64,000 nt of DNA from Candidatus Kapaibacterium sp. (GTDB lineage: Bacteria > Bacteroidota > Ignavibacteria > Kapaibacteriales > UBA4661). The notes under the pieces were generated by a model. That model worked only from the letters and a program-made list of their open reading frames with translations, was not told the DNA's origin and made no database searches. The stretch lies in assembly GCA_025455065.1 (NCBI GenBank), contig JALONG010000005.1, positions 55,110-119,109 of the forward strand. The letters run 5' to 3'. Both the position numbers and the translations under genes were made by a program. Positions 52,678 through 62,107 of the stretch are shown here, one piece after another. Positions within the stretch are counted from its first letter, which is position 1, and each line of letters begins with the position of its first letter.

Positions 52678-54768
52678 ATGATTGAAATTGACGATACAAA
52701 CCACGACGATTTTCTCAGCGATGCTGATAAAAGCGGCTTTGATGACGACCAAGAGTCATTTCGTTTGGGAAAATTCCCCGACGCTTCAGCGACACCTTCT
52801 GTAGCGGCTTCAGCATTGCCCAAAACTTCCCTGAGTTTTGAAGCAGATGAATCTGCAACTGATAAATCCCTTGCAAAGCCCATAGAATCTGGGTTTGCAC
52901 CCAAAGATGAAGAAGAGCCTCTTTTCCCAAGCCGACTTGCCCGAACAGAACTTGCGGGGCAGACCTCTCTACCTTCTGCATCCGAAGAATCGCTATCACG
53001 CTTTTCACAAGAAACCGTTACAGAACATGACCTTGATGACGACGGACCGTCATTTGATGAAATTTCCCGCGAATTAGCAAGCGCTTTTGCGCCAAGCAGC
53101 TCAACGGAACACCTCGAAAATCGTAGCTCAAACGCAAGTATTGATGAGCTTTCGACGGCAGCAGCTATGGCTAATGCCGTTGATTTGCAGTCGGACTTCG
53201 GCTCAAAAGCCGCTACGGAAGCTGTTACGGAATCCGCTATGGAATCTATTTCAGAAGCCGCTTCTGCACACGATTTCAGGGATGAGACACCATTTCAAAC
53301 AGGGGCGGAAACACTGGCGGAATATGTTCCAGAAACAACTGCGGAAGCCGCTCCAATACTTGACCGCGATGCTTTGCTTGAAAAGCGGTATCAAGAACAA
53401 CTGCGCCAAGAACAGGAAGATTTTGAAGCATATTTGCGTGGTGATTTGACGGGAATTGATGCGGCACATGCTGAACAAGCCACACATAATGAGCCGGAGC
53501 AAGCACCTCAACATCTACATTCAGGAGAGCCGCAAACGCATGAACATTCCACGCAAGCCGCACAATACGCAGATGAAGCGCCGTTGAAAGACGATAACAA
53601 TACCATTTCTGCACAGGGCGTATCTGCCGAACCCCGCACCGTTATTACCATTCCCGATGCGGATGAACAGCGTCGGCGTGATGCTGAATATGCAGCTAAC
53701 CAAAAAGCAAAACAATCCCAAAGTCGCTCAAAACCTCGTTCTCGTGGTTTGGTTGCTGCTTCTGTTTTTGGGCTTGGAGTAACGGCAGCCGTTGCTTTAG
53801 GGTATTTGGTTATGCGTAAAACTACTGTTGGAACGAGTATTGGTGGGGTATGGAGCAAAATAAGCGGTCAAACTTCGTCGCAAGTTCTTAACCAAGACAC
53901 TTCGATTGCGCCGCTTGATTTAACCCAAAATTCCGCGCAGCATAGTCCCTTTTCTCCTTCTTCGGATGAAGCAGGAAAGCCATCTGCAAGCATATCCGAT
54001 TCGGCACTACCGCAAACGCCGTCCCCGCAAAATCCCGAAACTACTCCTAATGCGTCGGCGCAGGCAATGTCGCAGATATCAGACCAATCCTCATCGAACA
54101 AAACCGACTCACAAGCCGCACAAAATCAGTCTTTGTCGAATCAGTCTGCACAAACAATCGCAGCAAATACGCCACAACCGAACAACACTACTAAGGAAAA
54201 TGTCTCAAGCAAAACGACAGATACGAAAGTAAGCAGTTCACAATCCAAAGGGGAACAAGTTTCTGAGCAAAAATCTCCCAAAGTCTCACCAGCACTTGCT
54301 CTCAACGCAACAAAGCAACAAGAACAACCCCAGAAAAAAACCGAACAACCCAAAGAGCAATCTAAAGAACAGCCTAAAGAGCAGACCAAAACAGAGCAAC
54401 CAAGCCCCAAACAACCAAACAACCAAGCCCCAAGCAACCAAGCAACCAAGCCCCAAACAACCAAACAACCAAGTAACCAACCAACCACCAAACAAGCACG
54501 TTCTTCTGCTGTTGAACGCCAAAGTACACAGCAAATAAACGGCGTTTTTGCGATTCAGGTTTATGCTACGCCGTCGCTTGAAGACGCGGAAGAGTGGCTT
54601 GAACGCTTGAAGCAGCGCGGAATGTTGAATCCAATAATCACATCGCAGGTTATTCGCGGGCAAACGATTTATCGCGTTCGATTTGGTCTGTACAACACCT
54701 TGCAAGCCGCAGAAAAGGATGCCGGACAATTTGGTTTTGCAGGTGCGTGGGTTGTGCGTTTGCGCTAA
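52678..54768 (+). CDS. SPOR-domain protein with long low-complexity regions
   Basis: The 696-residue protein has an acidic Ser/Glu/Ala-rich N-terminal region (about 1-350), one membrane helix (about 357-379, GLVAASVFGLGVTAAVALGYL), a Ser/Gln/Pro/Lys/Asn-rich stretch (about 400-615, with repeated KEQPKEQ and NQAP units) and a C-terminal SPOR domain (about 621-696: FAIQVYATPSLEDAEEWLERL and YRVRFGLYNTLQAAE). SPOR domains bind peptidoglycan strands stripped of stem peptides, typically at the division site. Expected topology is cytoplasmic N-terminus and periplasmic SPOR domain. It starts 21 bp after the barrel gene. Confidence 0.88.
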   Translation: MIEIDDTNHDDFLSDADKSGFDDDQESFRLGKFPDASATPSVAASALPKTSLSFEADESATDKSLAKPIESGFAPKDEEEPLFPSRLARTELAGQTSLPSASEESLSRFSQETVTEHDLDDDGPSFDEISRELASAFAPSSSTEHLENRSSNASIDELSTAAAMANAVDLQSDFGSKAATEAVTESAMESISEAASAHDFRDETPFQTGAETLAEYVPETTAEAAPILDRDALLEKRYQEQLRQEQEDFEAYLRGDLTGIDAAHAEQATHNEPEQAPQHLHSGEPQTHEHSTQAAQYADEAPLKDDNNTISAQGVSAEPRTVITIPDADEQRRRDAEYAANQKAKQSQSRSKPRSRGLVAASVFGLGVTAAVALGYLVMRKTTVGTSIGGVWSKISGQTSSQVLNQDTSIAPLDLTQNSAQHSPFSPSSDEAGKPSASISDSALPQTPSPQNPETTPNASAQAMSQISDQSSSNKTDSQAAQNQSLSNQSAQTIAANTPQPNNTTKENVSSKTTDTKVSSSQSKGEQVSEQKSPKVSPALALNATKQQEQPQKKTEQPKEQSKEQPKEQTKTEQPSPKQPNNQAPSNQATKPQTTKQPSNQPTTKQARSSAVERQSTQQINGVFAIQVYATPSLEDAEEWLERLKQRGMLNPIITSQVIRGQTIYRVRFGLYNTLQAAEKDAGQFGFAGAWVVRLR

Positions 54769-54890
54769 ACGTGGCTTTGCACTAAATGTGGCGTGAAATC
54801 TTGTTCCGCTGCATTATCTTGGTCTTGCCGTGAATTGGCAAAAATTTCGTAGTTTTGTGCAACGACATTCTCGCCCTTCAATTCCCGAAA

Positions 54891-55748
54891 ATGATGATTC
54901 TCGAAACAATCACGCTTGAGCCGAATTTGTCTTCGATGCCCCAAACGCAAGTTATGGTGCGCTCTGTGGCACGTCGCCGCCTCGACCGTGAACTCAATGC
55001 ACTGGATGACTCGACCAAACGTCGTCAGCACACGGTGTTGGGGTTTGCGATGTCGGTGCTTGTTTTGGCATTGTTGCTGTGGTTGTTGAATTTTCTGGAC
55101 ATTACGCCCTATTCCCGCCAACCGGAGCGCGTGACAATTCCTATTCAGTTATTGCAATTCGGCACGGGAAATCCAACACTCCCAAGCGCAGGAAACCTTA
55201 CGTCAGAAGGTGCTGTACGCAAAGCCGCACAAAACCCAACACCGCTCGAAGATGCCCGTAAAGCCGTCGCCAAAGTCGAAGCTACCGCAAAACCCCGTGA
55301 ATACACGCAACCGTCGCTGGTAAAGCCTGTCAAAGATGACGCAAAAGCGTCGGAAAACACAAAACTCGCCCTCAATGCTTCAAGCAAAACCGATGTTGGC
55401 TCAAGCATGGCTCCAACGCAAGCAGACGGCGAAGGTTTGGGACGCTTTGGCAGTGGTGCAGGGCGCGGACAAGGATATAGTTTGGATTGGGGCGGTGGCG
55501 GTGGCAACCGTGTTGTTTTGCACAAAGAATTACCAAAATATCCTGCCGGAATTACAACCTCAACGCAAATAAAAATGCGCTTTACCGTGCAGCCTAATGG
55601 CAGTGTTGGTTTGATTTTGCCGATGCAAAAAGGTGAACCCGCTTTGGAACGCGCCGCAATGGAGGCGCTCCGCAGGTGGCAATTTAATCCGCTCAATGAC
55701 GGCAAAGAAATGATTGGTTTTATTACGTTTACCTTTCGGATTCAATAA
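54891..55748 (+). CDS. TonB-like energy transducer
   Basis: The 285-residue protein has a 45-residue cytoplasmic N-terminus, a membrane helix (about 47-69, VLGFAMSVLVLALLLWLLNFL), a periplasmic linker rich in Ala, Lys and Pro and a Gly-rich stretch (GRFGSGAGRGQG). It ends in a TonB C-terminal domain (about 205-285): LPKYPAGI, FTVQPNGSVGLILPMQ and AMEALRRWQFNPL. It should transmit the proton-motive force to an outer membrane receptor, plausibly the barrel encoded two genes upstream. exbB and exbD are not here. Starts at 54891 or 54894 are possible; the earlier reading is poorer. Confidence 0.85.
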   Translation: MMILETITLEPNLSSMPQTQVMVRSVARRRLDRELNALDDSTKRRQHTVLGFAMSVLVLALLLWLLNFLDITPYSRQPERVTIPIQLLQFGTGNPTLPSAGNLTSEGAVRKAAQNPTPLEDARKAVAKVEATAKPREYTQPSLVKPVKDDAKASENTKLALNASSKTDVGSSMAPTQADGEGLGRFGSGAGRGQGYSLDWGGGGGNRVVLHKELPKYPAGITTSTQIKMRFTVQPNGSVGLILPMQKGEPALERAAMEALRRWQFNPLNDGKEMIGFITFTFRIQ

Positions 55749-55772
55749 TCCGCACATACTTTTTCGGACTGT

Positions 55773-55888
55773 TGTCCACGAATCGCACGAATTTTCACGA
55801 ATTGAACAAAATTGACAAGGTTTTTTTCGATAAACATTATCCGTGAATACTCCAAAATTCGTGTCAATTCGTGAGATTCGTGGATAAT
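55773..55888. repeat. 116-bp inverted repeat built from CACGAAT units
   Basis: Two 32-base arms (55773-55804 and 55857-55888) are complementary at 28 of 32 positions. Each arm contains three CACGAAT(T/C) units, giving six in total. Arm ends read TTGTCCACGAATC and its mirror TTATCCACGAATC. It fills most of the gap between the tonB-like gene and the HAD gene. Confidence 0.8.
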
Positions 55889-55944
55889 TTTTCTCAAAAT
55901 CTGAGTATTTATTCGATTTTTCCACCGATAATTTTCGCAAAACT

Positions 55945-56631
55945 ATGGTCAAAGCAGTGGTTTTCGACCTCGACAACACGCTCGTTGATTTTATGGCAAT
56001 GAAGCGTACCGCCGTTGATGCGGCTGTTACGGCAATGATTGACGCGGGATTTGACCTGACGTTTGAGCAAATAAAATCGCACATTGACCGTATTTACAAC
56101 GAGCAGGGCATTGAGTACCAGCGCGTCTTTGACCAACTGTTGCAAGAAGCACTGGGGCGTGTGGATTACAAAATTTTGTCCGCCGGAGTTATCGCCTACC
56201 GCCGCGCCCGCGAAGCCTCATTGAAGCCTTATCCGCACGCAACAGCAACGGTGATTGAACTTGTGAAGCGCAATATCAAACTTGCCGTTGTCTCCGATGC
56301 ACCGACGCTGGAAGCATGGCTGCGCCTTTCGTACATCAATTTTCATCACTATTTCGACGCTGTTGTTACTTTTGACGACACCAAAGAGCGCAAACCAAGC
56401 CCAAAGCCCTTTTTGACGGCACTCGCAAAACTCGGCGTAGAGCCGGGTGCGGCGATTATGGTTGGCGATTGGGCGGAGCGCGATATGGTCGGCGCGAAAA
56501 ATGTCGGTATGCAAACAGCTTTTGCACGGTACGGCGATTCGTTTGGCAACCAAAACGTCGTTGCAGATTTTGTGCTGAATGATATTACGGACTTGCTCAA
56601 AATTATCAGTAAGCAAAATGCTTCCAAATAG
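55945..56631 (+). CDS. HAD-superfamily hydrolase
   Basis: The 228-residue protein has all HAD motifs: FDLDNTLVD (nucleophile Asp9 or close, and the acid Asp), VVSDAPT (motif II), KPSPKPF (Lys, motif III) and MVGDWAERDMVGAKN (motif IV). The helical cap (about 15-95) is type C1. It is a small phosphatase of the phosphoglycolate-phosphatase/YjjG branch. Substrate is unknown. It precedes def by 81 bp. Confidence 0.92.
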   Translation: MVKAVVFDLDNTLVDFMAMKRTAVDAAVTAMIDAGFDLTFEQIKSHIDRIYNEQGIEYQRVFDQLLQEALGRVDYKILSAGVIAYRRAREASLKPYPHATATVIELVKRNIKLAVVSDAPTLEAWLRLSYINFHHYFDAVVTFDDTKERKPSPKPFLTALAKLGVEPGAAIMVGDWAERDMVGAKNVGMQTAFARYGDSFGNQNVVADFVLNDITDLLKIISKQNASK

Positions 56632-56712
56632 CATCGAATCTTGCTTTGAGACTGCTTTGTCGAATGCTTCACCACTCTTTTCACCACTAAGCCAATTTCC
56701 TTACGTTTTTTC

Positions 56713-57312
56713 ATGGCAATTCTTCCCGTGTACACTTTCGACCATCCCTTGCTGCGACAAGTTTCAAAGCCTGTGGAAACGTTTACGGACGAACTAAGCA
56801 AGTTCGTCAAAAGTATGTTCGAGACTATGAACAATGCTGACGGAATAGGCTTGGCAGCGAATCAAGTTGGGGATGAACGTGCAATCACCGTGATTGACCT
56901 TAGTGATGTTGAGGAGGACAAAAAACAATTCAATGCCAAAACACCGCCAATGGTGCTGATAAATCCTGTCATTACGGCATATTCACCCGAAGTTTCCGAT
57001 ATGGAAGAAGGATGTTTGAGCCTTCCCACGTACCGCGATACCGTTACGCGCCCCGCACAAATTCAGGTTCGGTTTTATGATGTGCAGATGCACGAGCATA
57101 ATATCGAAGCGGAAGGTTTGCTGGCACGGGTGATGCAGCACGAAATTGACCATTTGAGCGGGAAGTATTTTTTTGACTATCTTTCGCCTGTGCGCCGCGC
57201 AATGGCGCACCCGAAGCTCCGCCGCATACAATTAGGTCAGGCAAAAGCCGATTATCCGCTCTATAACCCAAAAACTGCGTCCAAATCTCGTTTCTCCAAA
57301 GGTCGGACATAA
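56713..57312 (+). CDS. def: Peptide deformylase
   Basis: Peptide deformylase removes the N-formyl group from nascent proteins using Fe(II) or Zn(II). The three family motifs are present: GIGLAANQVG, EEGCLSLP (metal Cys) and QHEIDHLSG (metal His pair and catalytic Glu). At 199 residues it is a little longer than E. coli Def because of a C-terminal Lys/Arg-rich tail. It stops 3 bp before the next gene, so the two are probably cotranscribed. No fmt gene follows. Confidence 0.97.
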   Translation: MAILPVYTFDHPLLRQVSKPVETFTDELSKFVKSMFETMNNADGIGLAANQVGDERAITVIDLSDVEEDKKQFNAKTPPMVLINPVITAYSPEVSDMEEGCLSLPTYRDTVTRPAQIQVRFYDVQMHEHNIEAEGLLARVMQHEIDHLSGKYFFDYLSPVRRAMAHPKLRRIQLGQAKADYPLYNPKTASKSRFSKGRT

Positions 57313-57315
57313 GCA

Positions 57316-58062
57316 ATGACGGTCAAAGAAGAGTACATCGGAATTTCGTACGAAATACGCAAACGGCGACAAGCCAAACGGATGTCGCTCAAAGTCTCGC
57401 ACGATGGACGTGTCTGGGTCTCAGTTCCCATGCGGGTTTCGCTCCATGATGCCAGAACGTTTTTTCGTACCAACATTGCCTTTGTGCAAAAAGCTCTTGA
57501 CAATATCGCCGCAGAACGCTCACAACGCCTTGCTTTGCCGAGTTCATCGGAGAAAACACACGTTATTGTTGAAGGAGAATGGCTGCCTCTCAGCGTTGAA
57601 GCGGGAGAGTGCTTTGCCATTACGTTCTCCCTCACAACCGTGCGCCATATTGTTGTTACAGTTCCGCAGGAAAAGATGCTTTCCGAAGCAATGTCCCGTG
57701 CTGCGGCGCTTGAATATTGGCGTTACTGCATGATTACCCGAGCTAATGAAGTTTTGCCAAAGCGCACATTGGAGCTTGCTCAATCCTTTGGCGAAACTGT
57801 GCGGCGTATTGCGGTAAAAAATCAGAAATCTGTCTGGGGAAGTTGCGTAAAAGCGCGTCGGAGCCTGAATTTGAATTGGCGGTGCATCCTCTTTCCGCCT
57901 TCGGTACGGGATTATCTCATTATCCACGAACTTGCACATTTGCGGCAGGCAAACCATTCCGACGCATATTGGGAGCAGGTCGAACAGTGGTGTCCCGATT
58001 ACCGCGAAGCAGAGCGCTGGCTCAAAGCCAATGGGAAGCGGGTAATGAGTGTGAGTGTGTAA
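57316..58062 (+). CDS. YgjP-like metal-dependent hydrolase (M48/DUF45)
   Basis: The 248-residue protein belongs to the YgjP/DUF45 zincin group. The metal site is HELAHLRQANHSDAYWEQV (HExxH then a downstream His), preceded by SVWGSCVKARRSLNLNWR, which is typical. The first part, RRQAKRMSLKVSHDGRVWVSVP, is the usual N-terminal beta segment. It is soluble with no signal peptide. Substrate is unknown; relatives have been linked to protein cleavage. It is tightly linked to def. Confidence 0.92.
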   Translation: MTVKEEYIGISYEIRKRRQAKRMSLKVSHDGRVWVSVPMRVSLHDARTFFRTNIAFVQKALDNIAAERSQRLALPSSSEKTHVIVEGEWLPLSVEAGECFAITFSLTTVRHIVVTVPQEKMLSEAMSRAAALEYWRYCMITRANEVLPKRTLELAQSFGETVRRIAVKNQKSVWGSCVKARRSLNLNWRCILFPPSVRDYLIIHELAHLRQANHSDAYWEQVEQWCPDYREAERWLKANGKRVMSVSV

Positions 58063-58389
58063 TACTACTTAGTCAAGGGCGTTACAAACTTCATGCGAAA
58101 CTCCATCATCAATTGAACAAGAAATGAAGAGCGCAATTTGCCCTTCCGAGAACAATTCTCCAACAGTTTACCAAATTGGTTTTGACTACTTACTTAGTTG
58201 CCAGTAGCTGCACAAGCCACCCTCCGAACGACTACCAACTAATTCGACAAGGATAGGCTGAGGTTCTTATAATCGAATTATGACCTTTATTTACCAATGT
58301 TTTACGGGGATTGTTTTTGTTTAGGCAGCAATTTTTCATCTAACTTTCAGCATGAAACTAACCGTATTACAATTTATCCTTGATGTGTT
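58063..58389. other. Intergenic region without a recognised feature
   Basis: The 327 bases between the YgjP-like and TlpA-like genes hold no ORF with coding character. TACTTAGT occurs near both 58071 and 58190, but the flanking sequence does not support a mobile element. The right end should hold the promoter of the TlpA-like gene. Confidence 0.4.
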
Positions 58390-60156
58390 ATGAACCGTAT
58401 CCTTGCATACATCATTGCTGGATGCTTGTTGGCGATGGTCTTTCCACTTTCCCTCCGAGCACAAATTGCATGGTGTTCGCCCAGTGAAGTGCGCTGGGGC
58501 GATACCGTGAAAATTTACTATAATACCCAAGCTACAAAGGCAACATTATCCATTCGTGACCAAGTATATGCAAACATTTATTATACGACTGTCAATGGAG
58601 AGTATAGAGAGGCAAGCCTAAAAATGATGAGACGCGATGCGATGTTTATTGGCATATATGCTATTGAGGACTCAGTGTCCGAGGGGAGAATTGCCATTCA
58701 TACGCCGGAAAAAAGCATTCGTGTAGGTGATTCGTTTATCGCTCTGCGAAAAGATGGTATTCCTGCTCGTGGGGCAAGCATAAGTAAGATTTGGAATGAC
58801 TCTTCCGCATTTGTCAAAGAGATGGTATTGTATCCTGACAATTTTATCGCATACGCTTCAAAGTGGGATTATCTGCAATACGGTAAGAAATTTAACGAGA
58901 ACAGCCTCAAGCAAGTAATTACAAATGATGTAGCCTCTCTAATACGGAACAATTCCACTAGCCCTGAGCTATACAGTGCTTTAGCATCAGCATACAAACG
59001 GCTTGAAAAAAAGACCGAGTATAAAGAAATCCTATTACGAATGGGAAAGGAGTTTCCTCTTTCACCATACACAGAAGAGCAGCTTTTTCGCTTCTCATTA
59101 CAGCAATACAGTGATTCGTCAAAATGGGTCATTCGTGCGCTTATTCGCTCTATTGCTGCACAATTTCCGACAAGTTCTATCGCAAGAAAAATGGTTGAAC
59201 GCAATTTTGCCGATACAACTTTGACGCTTGCGACAACAAAGACCATCCTTGATAATTGGATTGCACGAGAACCCAACAGCCCTGAACCATATCTTGCTTA
59301 CATTCAGTTAACTCAAAGAACGAAGCCTGTACCAGAAAATACTGCTGCGTTTGCCCAATATCTGCTTGAACTCATTATGAAACCAGAGATTCGGGTACGT
59401 TATCAATTCAACAATAATTATATGATGGGCGAGCTGTTTCGCTACGTTTCGGAAGCCTTTACTGCGGCGGGCTTTACAGGTCAGGCTCTCATGACGCTGA
59501 AGGCAGCACGTAGTTACGATTTTGAAGCAGAAACTCGAAGTGAATTTCTTAGCAAAGAAGGCTCTTTATTACTGCAAAGTGGGCAGCCTACTTTGGCAGA
59601 AGAAGCATTTTTTCTTTCGTATGCTCTTGGCTCCACAAAAGCCAAAGACTCCGCTCTCGCTGTGTATAAACACCTTCGCGGCACGGACTCAGGATTTGCA
59701 ACATTTATCAAACAAAAAACTGATAGTATTCTCGGCGCCAAAGCCAAGCCTGCTCTGCCTTTCACAGTAAAAGCACTGGACGGAAAAACATATGATATTG
59801 CCAAACTCAAAGGCAAAGCTGTTGTGCTGAATTTCTGGTTTATCGGCTGCCCGCCCTGCCGTCAAGAGATTCCCGGGCTGAATACGCTTGTGAAAGAATA
59901 TGCCAAGAAAGATGTCGTGTTCTTAGCATTAGCACTTGATGATGAAAAAAGTTTGAACGATTTCCTCAAAAAAACACCCTTTACTTATACCATTGTACCC
60001 AAAGCACAGAATGTAAGCGAGTTGTATGGAGTAGAAGGTTTTCCGACGCACGTCATCCTTGATCGCAAAGGAATGAACATCGGTCAGCTTGTCGGCGGCT
60101 CAGAAACACGGCACGAAGATTTACGCCCACTCATTGAGCGGGCTTTGGGGCAGTAA
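58390..60156 (+). CDS. TlpA/ResA-type thioredoxin-like protein with a long helical N-terminal region
   Basis: The 588-residue exported protein has a signal peptide (about 1-24, ending LRAQ). Next comes a beta-rich domain (about 25-130) and a helical, TPR-like region (about 180-450) with LYSALASAYKRLEKKTEYKEI and EEAFFLSYALGS. The redoxin domain is about 455-588, with the active site CPPC in WFIGCPPCRQEIPGLN and the cis-Pro loop EGFPTHVIL. By family it is a periplasmic thiol-disulfide protein, perhaps helping cytochrome c maturation. The oxidase and cytochromes elsewhere in the window make that plausible, though not specific. An esterase gene follows after 2 bp. Confidence 0.88.
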   Translation: MNRILAYIIAGCLLAMVFPLSLRAQIAWCSPSEVRWGDTVKIYYNTQATKATLSIRDQVYANIYYTTVNGEYREASLKMMRRDAMFIGIYAIEDSVSEGRIAIHTPEKSIRVGDSFIALRKDGIPARGASISKIWNDSSAFVKEMVLYPDNFIAYASKWDYLQYGKKFNENSLKQVITNDVASLIRNNSTSPELYSALASAYKRLEKKTEYKEILLRMGKEFPLSPYTEEQLFRFSLQQYSDSSKWVIRALIRSIAAQFPTSSIARKMVERNFADTTLTLATTKTILDNWIAREPNSPEPYLAYIQLTQRTKPVPENTAAFAQYLLELIMKPEIRVRYQFNNNYMMGELFRYVSEAFTAAGFTGQALMTLKAARSYDFEAETRSEFLSKEGSLLLQSGQPTLAEEAFFLSYALGSTKAKDSALAVYKHLRGTDSGFATFIKQKTDSILGAKAKPALPFTVKALDGKTYDIAKLKGKAVVLNFWFIGCPPCRQEIPGLNTLVKEYAKKDVVFLALALDDEKSLNDFLKKTPFTYTIVPKAQNVSELYGVEGFPTHVILDRKGMNIGQLVGGSETRHEDLRPLIERALGQ

Positions 60157-60158
60157 GA

Positions 60159-61040
60159 ATGAAAATCTTCACAACCATATTACTCGTGTTAATGCTGCAA
60201 AGCGCACCATTACTATTTTCTCAAACCCTGCTTACCGACAGCGCCTATTCAAGCACGGTGCAGCGCATGAAATCGTACACTGTACTGTTACCGCAAAGCT
60301 ATGACACCGCACGGCGTTACCCCGTGCTGTATTTACTTCACGGTTGGGGAGGGGGGCATTGGGATTGGGCATCGAAGACGGAATTGCAAACCTATTGTAA
60401 TGGTAAAGAAATACTCGTTGTCTTGCCCGACGCAGAAAACTCGTGGTATGTGAATAGCACAATGAAGCCCCAAGAACGTTTTCAAGATTACATTGCACAA
60501 GAATTACCCGCACTCATTGCCAAGCGCTATGCCGCCGACACAAGCAAACAAGCCATTGCAGGGCTTTCGATGGGCGGCTATGGAGCGGTGATGCTCGCGC
60601 TGAAACATCCACACAAATACGCAGTTGCAGGCTCATTTAGCGGTGCGCTGACGATGCCACGAGATTTGGTTGTCCGCGAAGGTTGGAATCGTGCGGCGAA
60701 AGGCAATAATGGTGATTTTGCGCTTCCGAGTTTGCAGATGGCATTTGGTGGCGAAAAAAGCCCTGCCCGCGACACAAATAGCGTTTTTACTTTGCTCAAA
60801 CGCGCTTCTAGTCTTGATTCCACAAGTAAAGCACGATTGCCATATTTTGTTATTTCCACCGGAATCCAAGACCAACTGGTACATATCATTCCGGGAAGCC
60901 GAGAATTTCGAGACTCGCTCTATTCCTTGCGTTTGCGGTATGAATACCACGAAACGCCCGGTAAACATTCGTGGGAGTATTGGAATGAGGCGCTCAAGGC
61001 ATTTTTACCGCGACTGTTTGCCATCACAGGATGGAAATAA
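60159..61040 (+). CDS. Secreted alpha/beta-hydrolase esterase (EstD/esterase D-like, PF00756)
   Basis: The 293-residue protein has a signal peptide (about 1-21, ending LLFSQ). The catalytic Ser is in GLSMGGYGAVMLALKHP, an Asp candidate in STGIQDQLV, and the His is in HSWEYW. LLHGWGGGHWDW gives the oxyanion loop. This is the esterase D/antigen 85-like group; likely substrates are short acyl or feruloyl esters. It overlaps nothing but follows the TlpA-like gene by 2 bp, so the two share a transcript. Confidence 0.9.
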   Translation: MKIFTTILLVLMLQSAPLLFSQTLLTDSAYSSTVQRMKSYTVLLPQSYDTARRYPVLYLLHGWGGGHWDWASKTELQTYCNGKEILVVLPDAENSWYVNSTMKPQERFQDYIAQELPALIAKRYAADTSKQAIAGLSMGGYGAVMLALKHPHKYAVAGSFSGALTMPRDLVVREGWNRAAKGNNGDFALPSLQMAFGGEKSPARDTNSVFTLLKRASSLDSTSKARLPYFVISTGIQDQLVHIIPGSREFRDSLYSLRLRYEYHETPGKHSWEYWNEALKAFLPRLFAITGWK

Positions 61041-61055
61041 ATTATTCACATCACT

Positions 61056-62045
61056 ATGAATCTTATCACTATTGGCATCATCGGCGGCGCAGGCTACACA
61101 GGCGGGGAATTACTGCGTATTTTGCTGCATCACCCCAACGCCCATATTTCCTTCATCCACAGCACCAGCAATGCCGGAAAGCCCGTAACGAGCGTTCATG
61201 CGGACTTGCTGGGAGAAACGCATCTGCATTTTGCTGCGGAAATTTCGTATAATGTGGATGTATTGTTCCTCTGCGTCGGACACGGCGAAGCAAAAAAGTT
61301 CCTCGCTGCAAACCAGATTCCACGCCATGTTCGGGTAATTGACCTTAGTCAAGATTTCCGATATGCAAACTCAACCGACGAATGGGTGTATGGCTTGCCG
61401 GAATTGCACAAAGACCGCATCACATCTGCGCAGAGCGAGCAAGCAAACATCGCTAATCCGGGCTGTTTTGCGACGTGTATTCAATTAGCACTTCTTCCTT
61501 GGGCAAAAACAGATTTGCTGCCCGAAGAAGTCCATATAACGGGCATTACAGGCTCGACGGGTGCGGGGCAGGCGCTTTCACAAACATCGCATTTTTCCTG
61601 GAGGTCGAGCAATCTTTCTGTGTACAAAGCATTTGAACATCAGCATCTACGGGAGATTCGGGCAAGTCTGCGCATTTTGCAGCCGAATTTCGATGAAACC
61701 AAAAACATCCATTTTGTGCCGATGCGAGGCAATTTTACACGTGGTATTCTTGCCTCGGTGTATGGGAAATGCCCCGAAAGTGCAAATTTTATGCACTCTG
61801 CATACAGAGACTATTATCAGAACCATCCATTTGTACACGTTGCAGAGACCGAGCCGGATGTGAAGCAGGTCGTAAACACCAACAAATGCGTTCTTTCGGT
61901 GCAAAAGCACGGCGAAATGCTGCACATTGTTTCGGTGATTGATAATTTGCTCAAAGGCGCATCGGGACAGGCTGTACAGAACATGAATCTCCTTTTTGGT
62001 TTTCCCGAAACGGCGGGGCTGAATTTGAAAGCAGTAGCATTGTAA
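61056..62045 (+). CDS. argC: N-acetyl-gamma-glutamyl-phosphate reductase
   Basis: ArgC reduces N-acetylglutamyl phosphate to the semialdehyde with NADPH in arginine synthesis. Seen are the Rossmann opening [39 protein letters not shown], the catalytic Cys in [14 protein letters not shown] and the late [13 protein letters not shown] and [23 protein letters not shown]. At 329 residues it is of usual length. The expected partners (argJ, argB) are not here. leuB follows after 62 bp. Confidence 0.96.
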   Translation: MNLITIGIIGGAGYTGGELLRILLHHPNAHISFIHSTSNAGKPVTSVHADLLGETHLHFAAEISYNVDVLFLCVGHGEAKKFLAANQIPRHVRVIDLSQDFRYANSTDEWVYGLPELHKDRITSAQSEQANIANPGCFATCIQLALLPWAKTDLLPEEVHITGITGSTGAGQALSQTSHFSWRSSNLSVYKAFEHQHLREIRASLRILQPNFDETKNIHFVPMRGNFTRGILASVYGKCPESANFMHSAYRDYYQNHPFVHVAETEPDVKQVVNTNKCVLSVQKHGEMLHIVSVIDNLLKGASGQAVQNMNLLFGFPETAGLNLKAVAL

Positions 62046-62107
62046 GCGAGAATGAGTCAATTACACGAGAATTACCCAACATTTATATTTATCAATATCA
62101 TTTTTCC

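Noticed and set aside
58063..58389. Insertion sequence remnant between the YgjP-like and TlpA-like genes
   Set aside because: Short partial repeats of TACTTAGT occur near each end of a 130-bp part, but no convincing inverted ends, transposase fragment or target duplication is visible.
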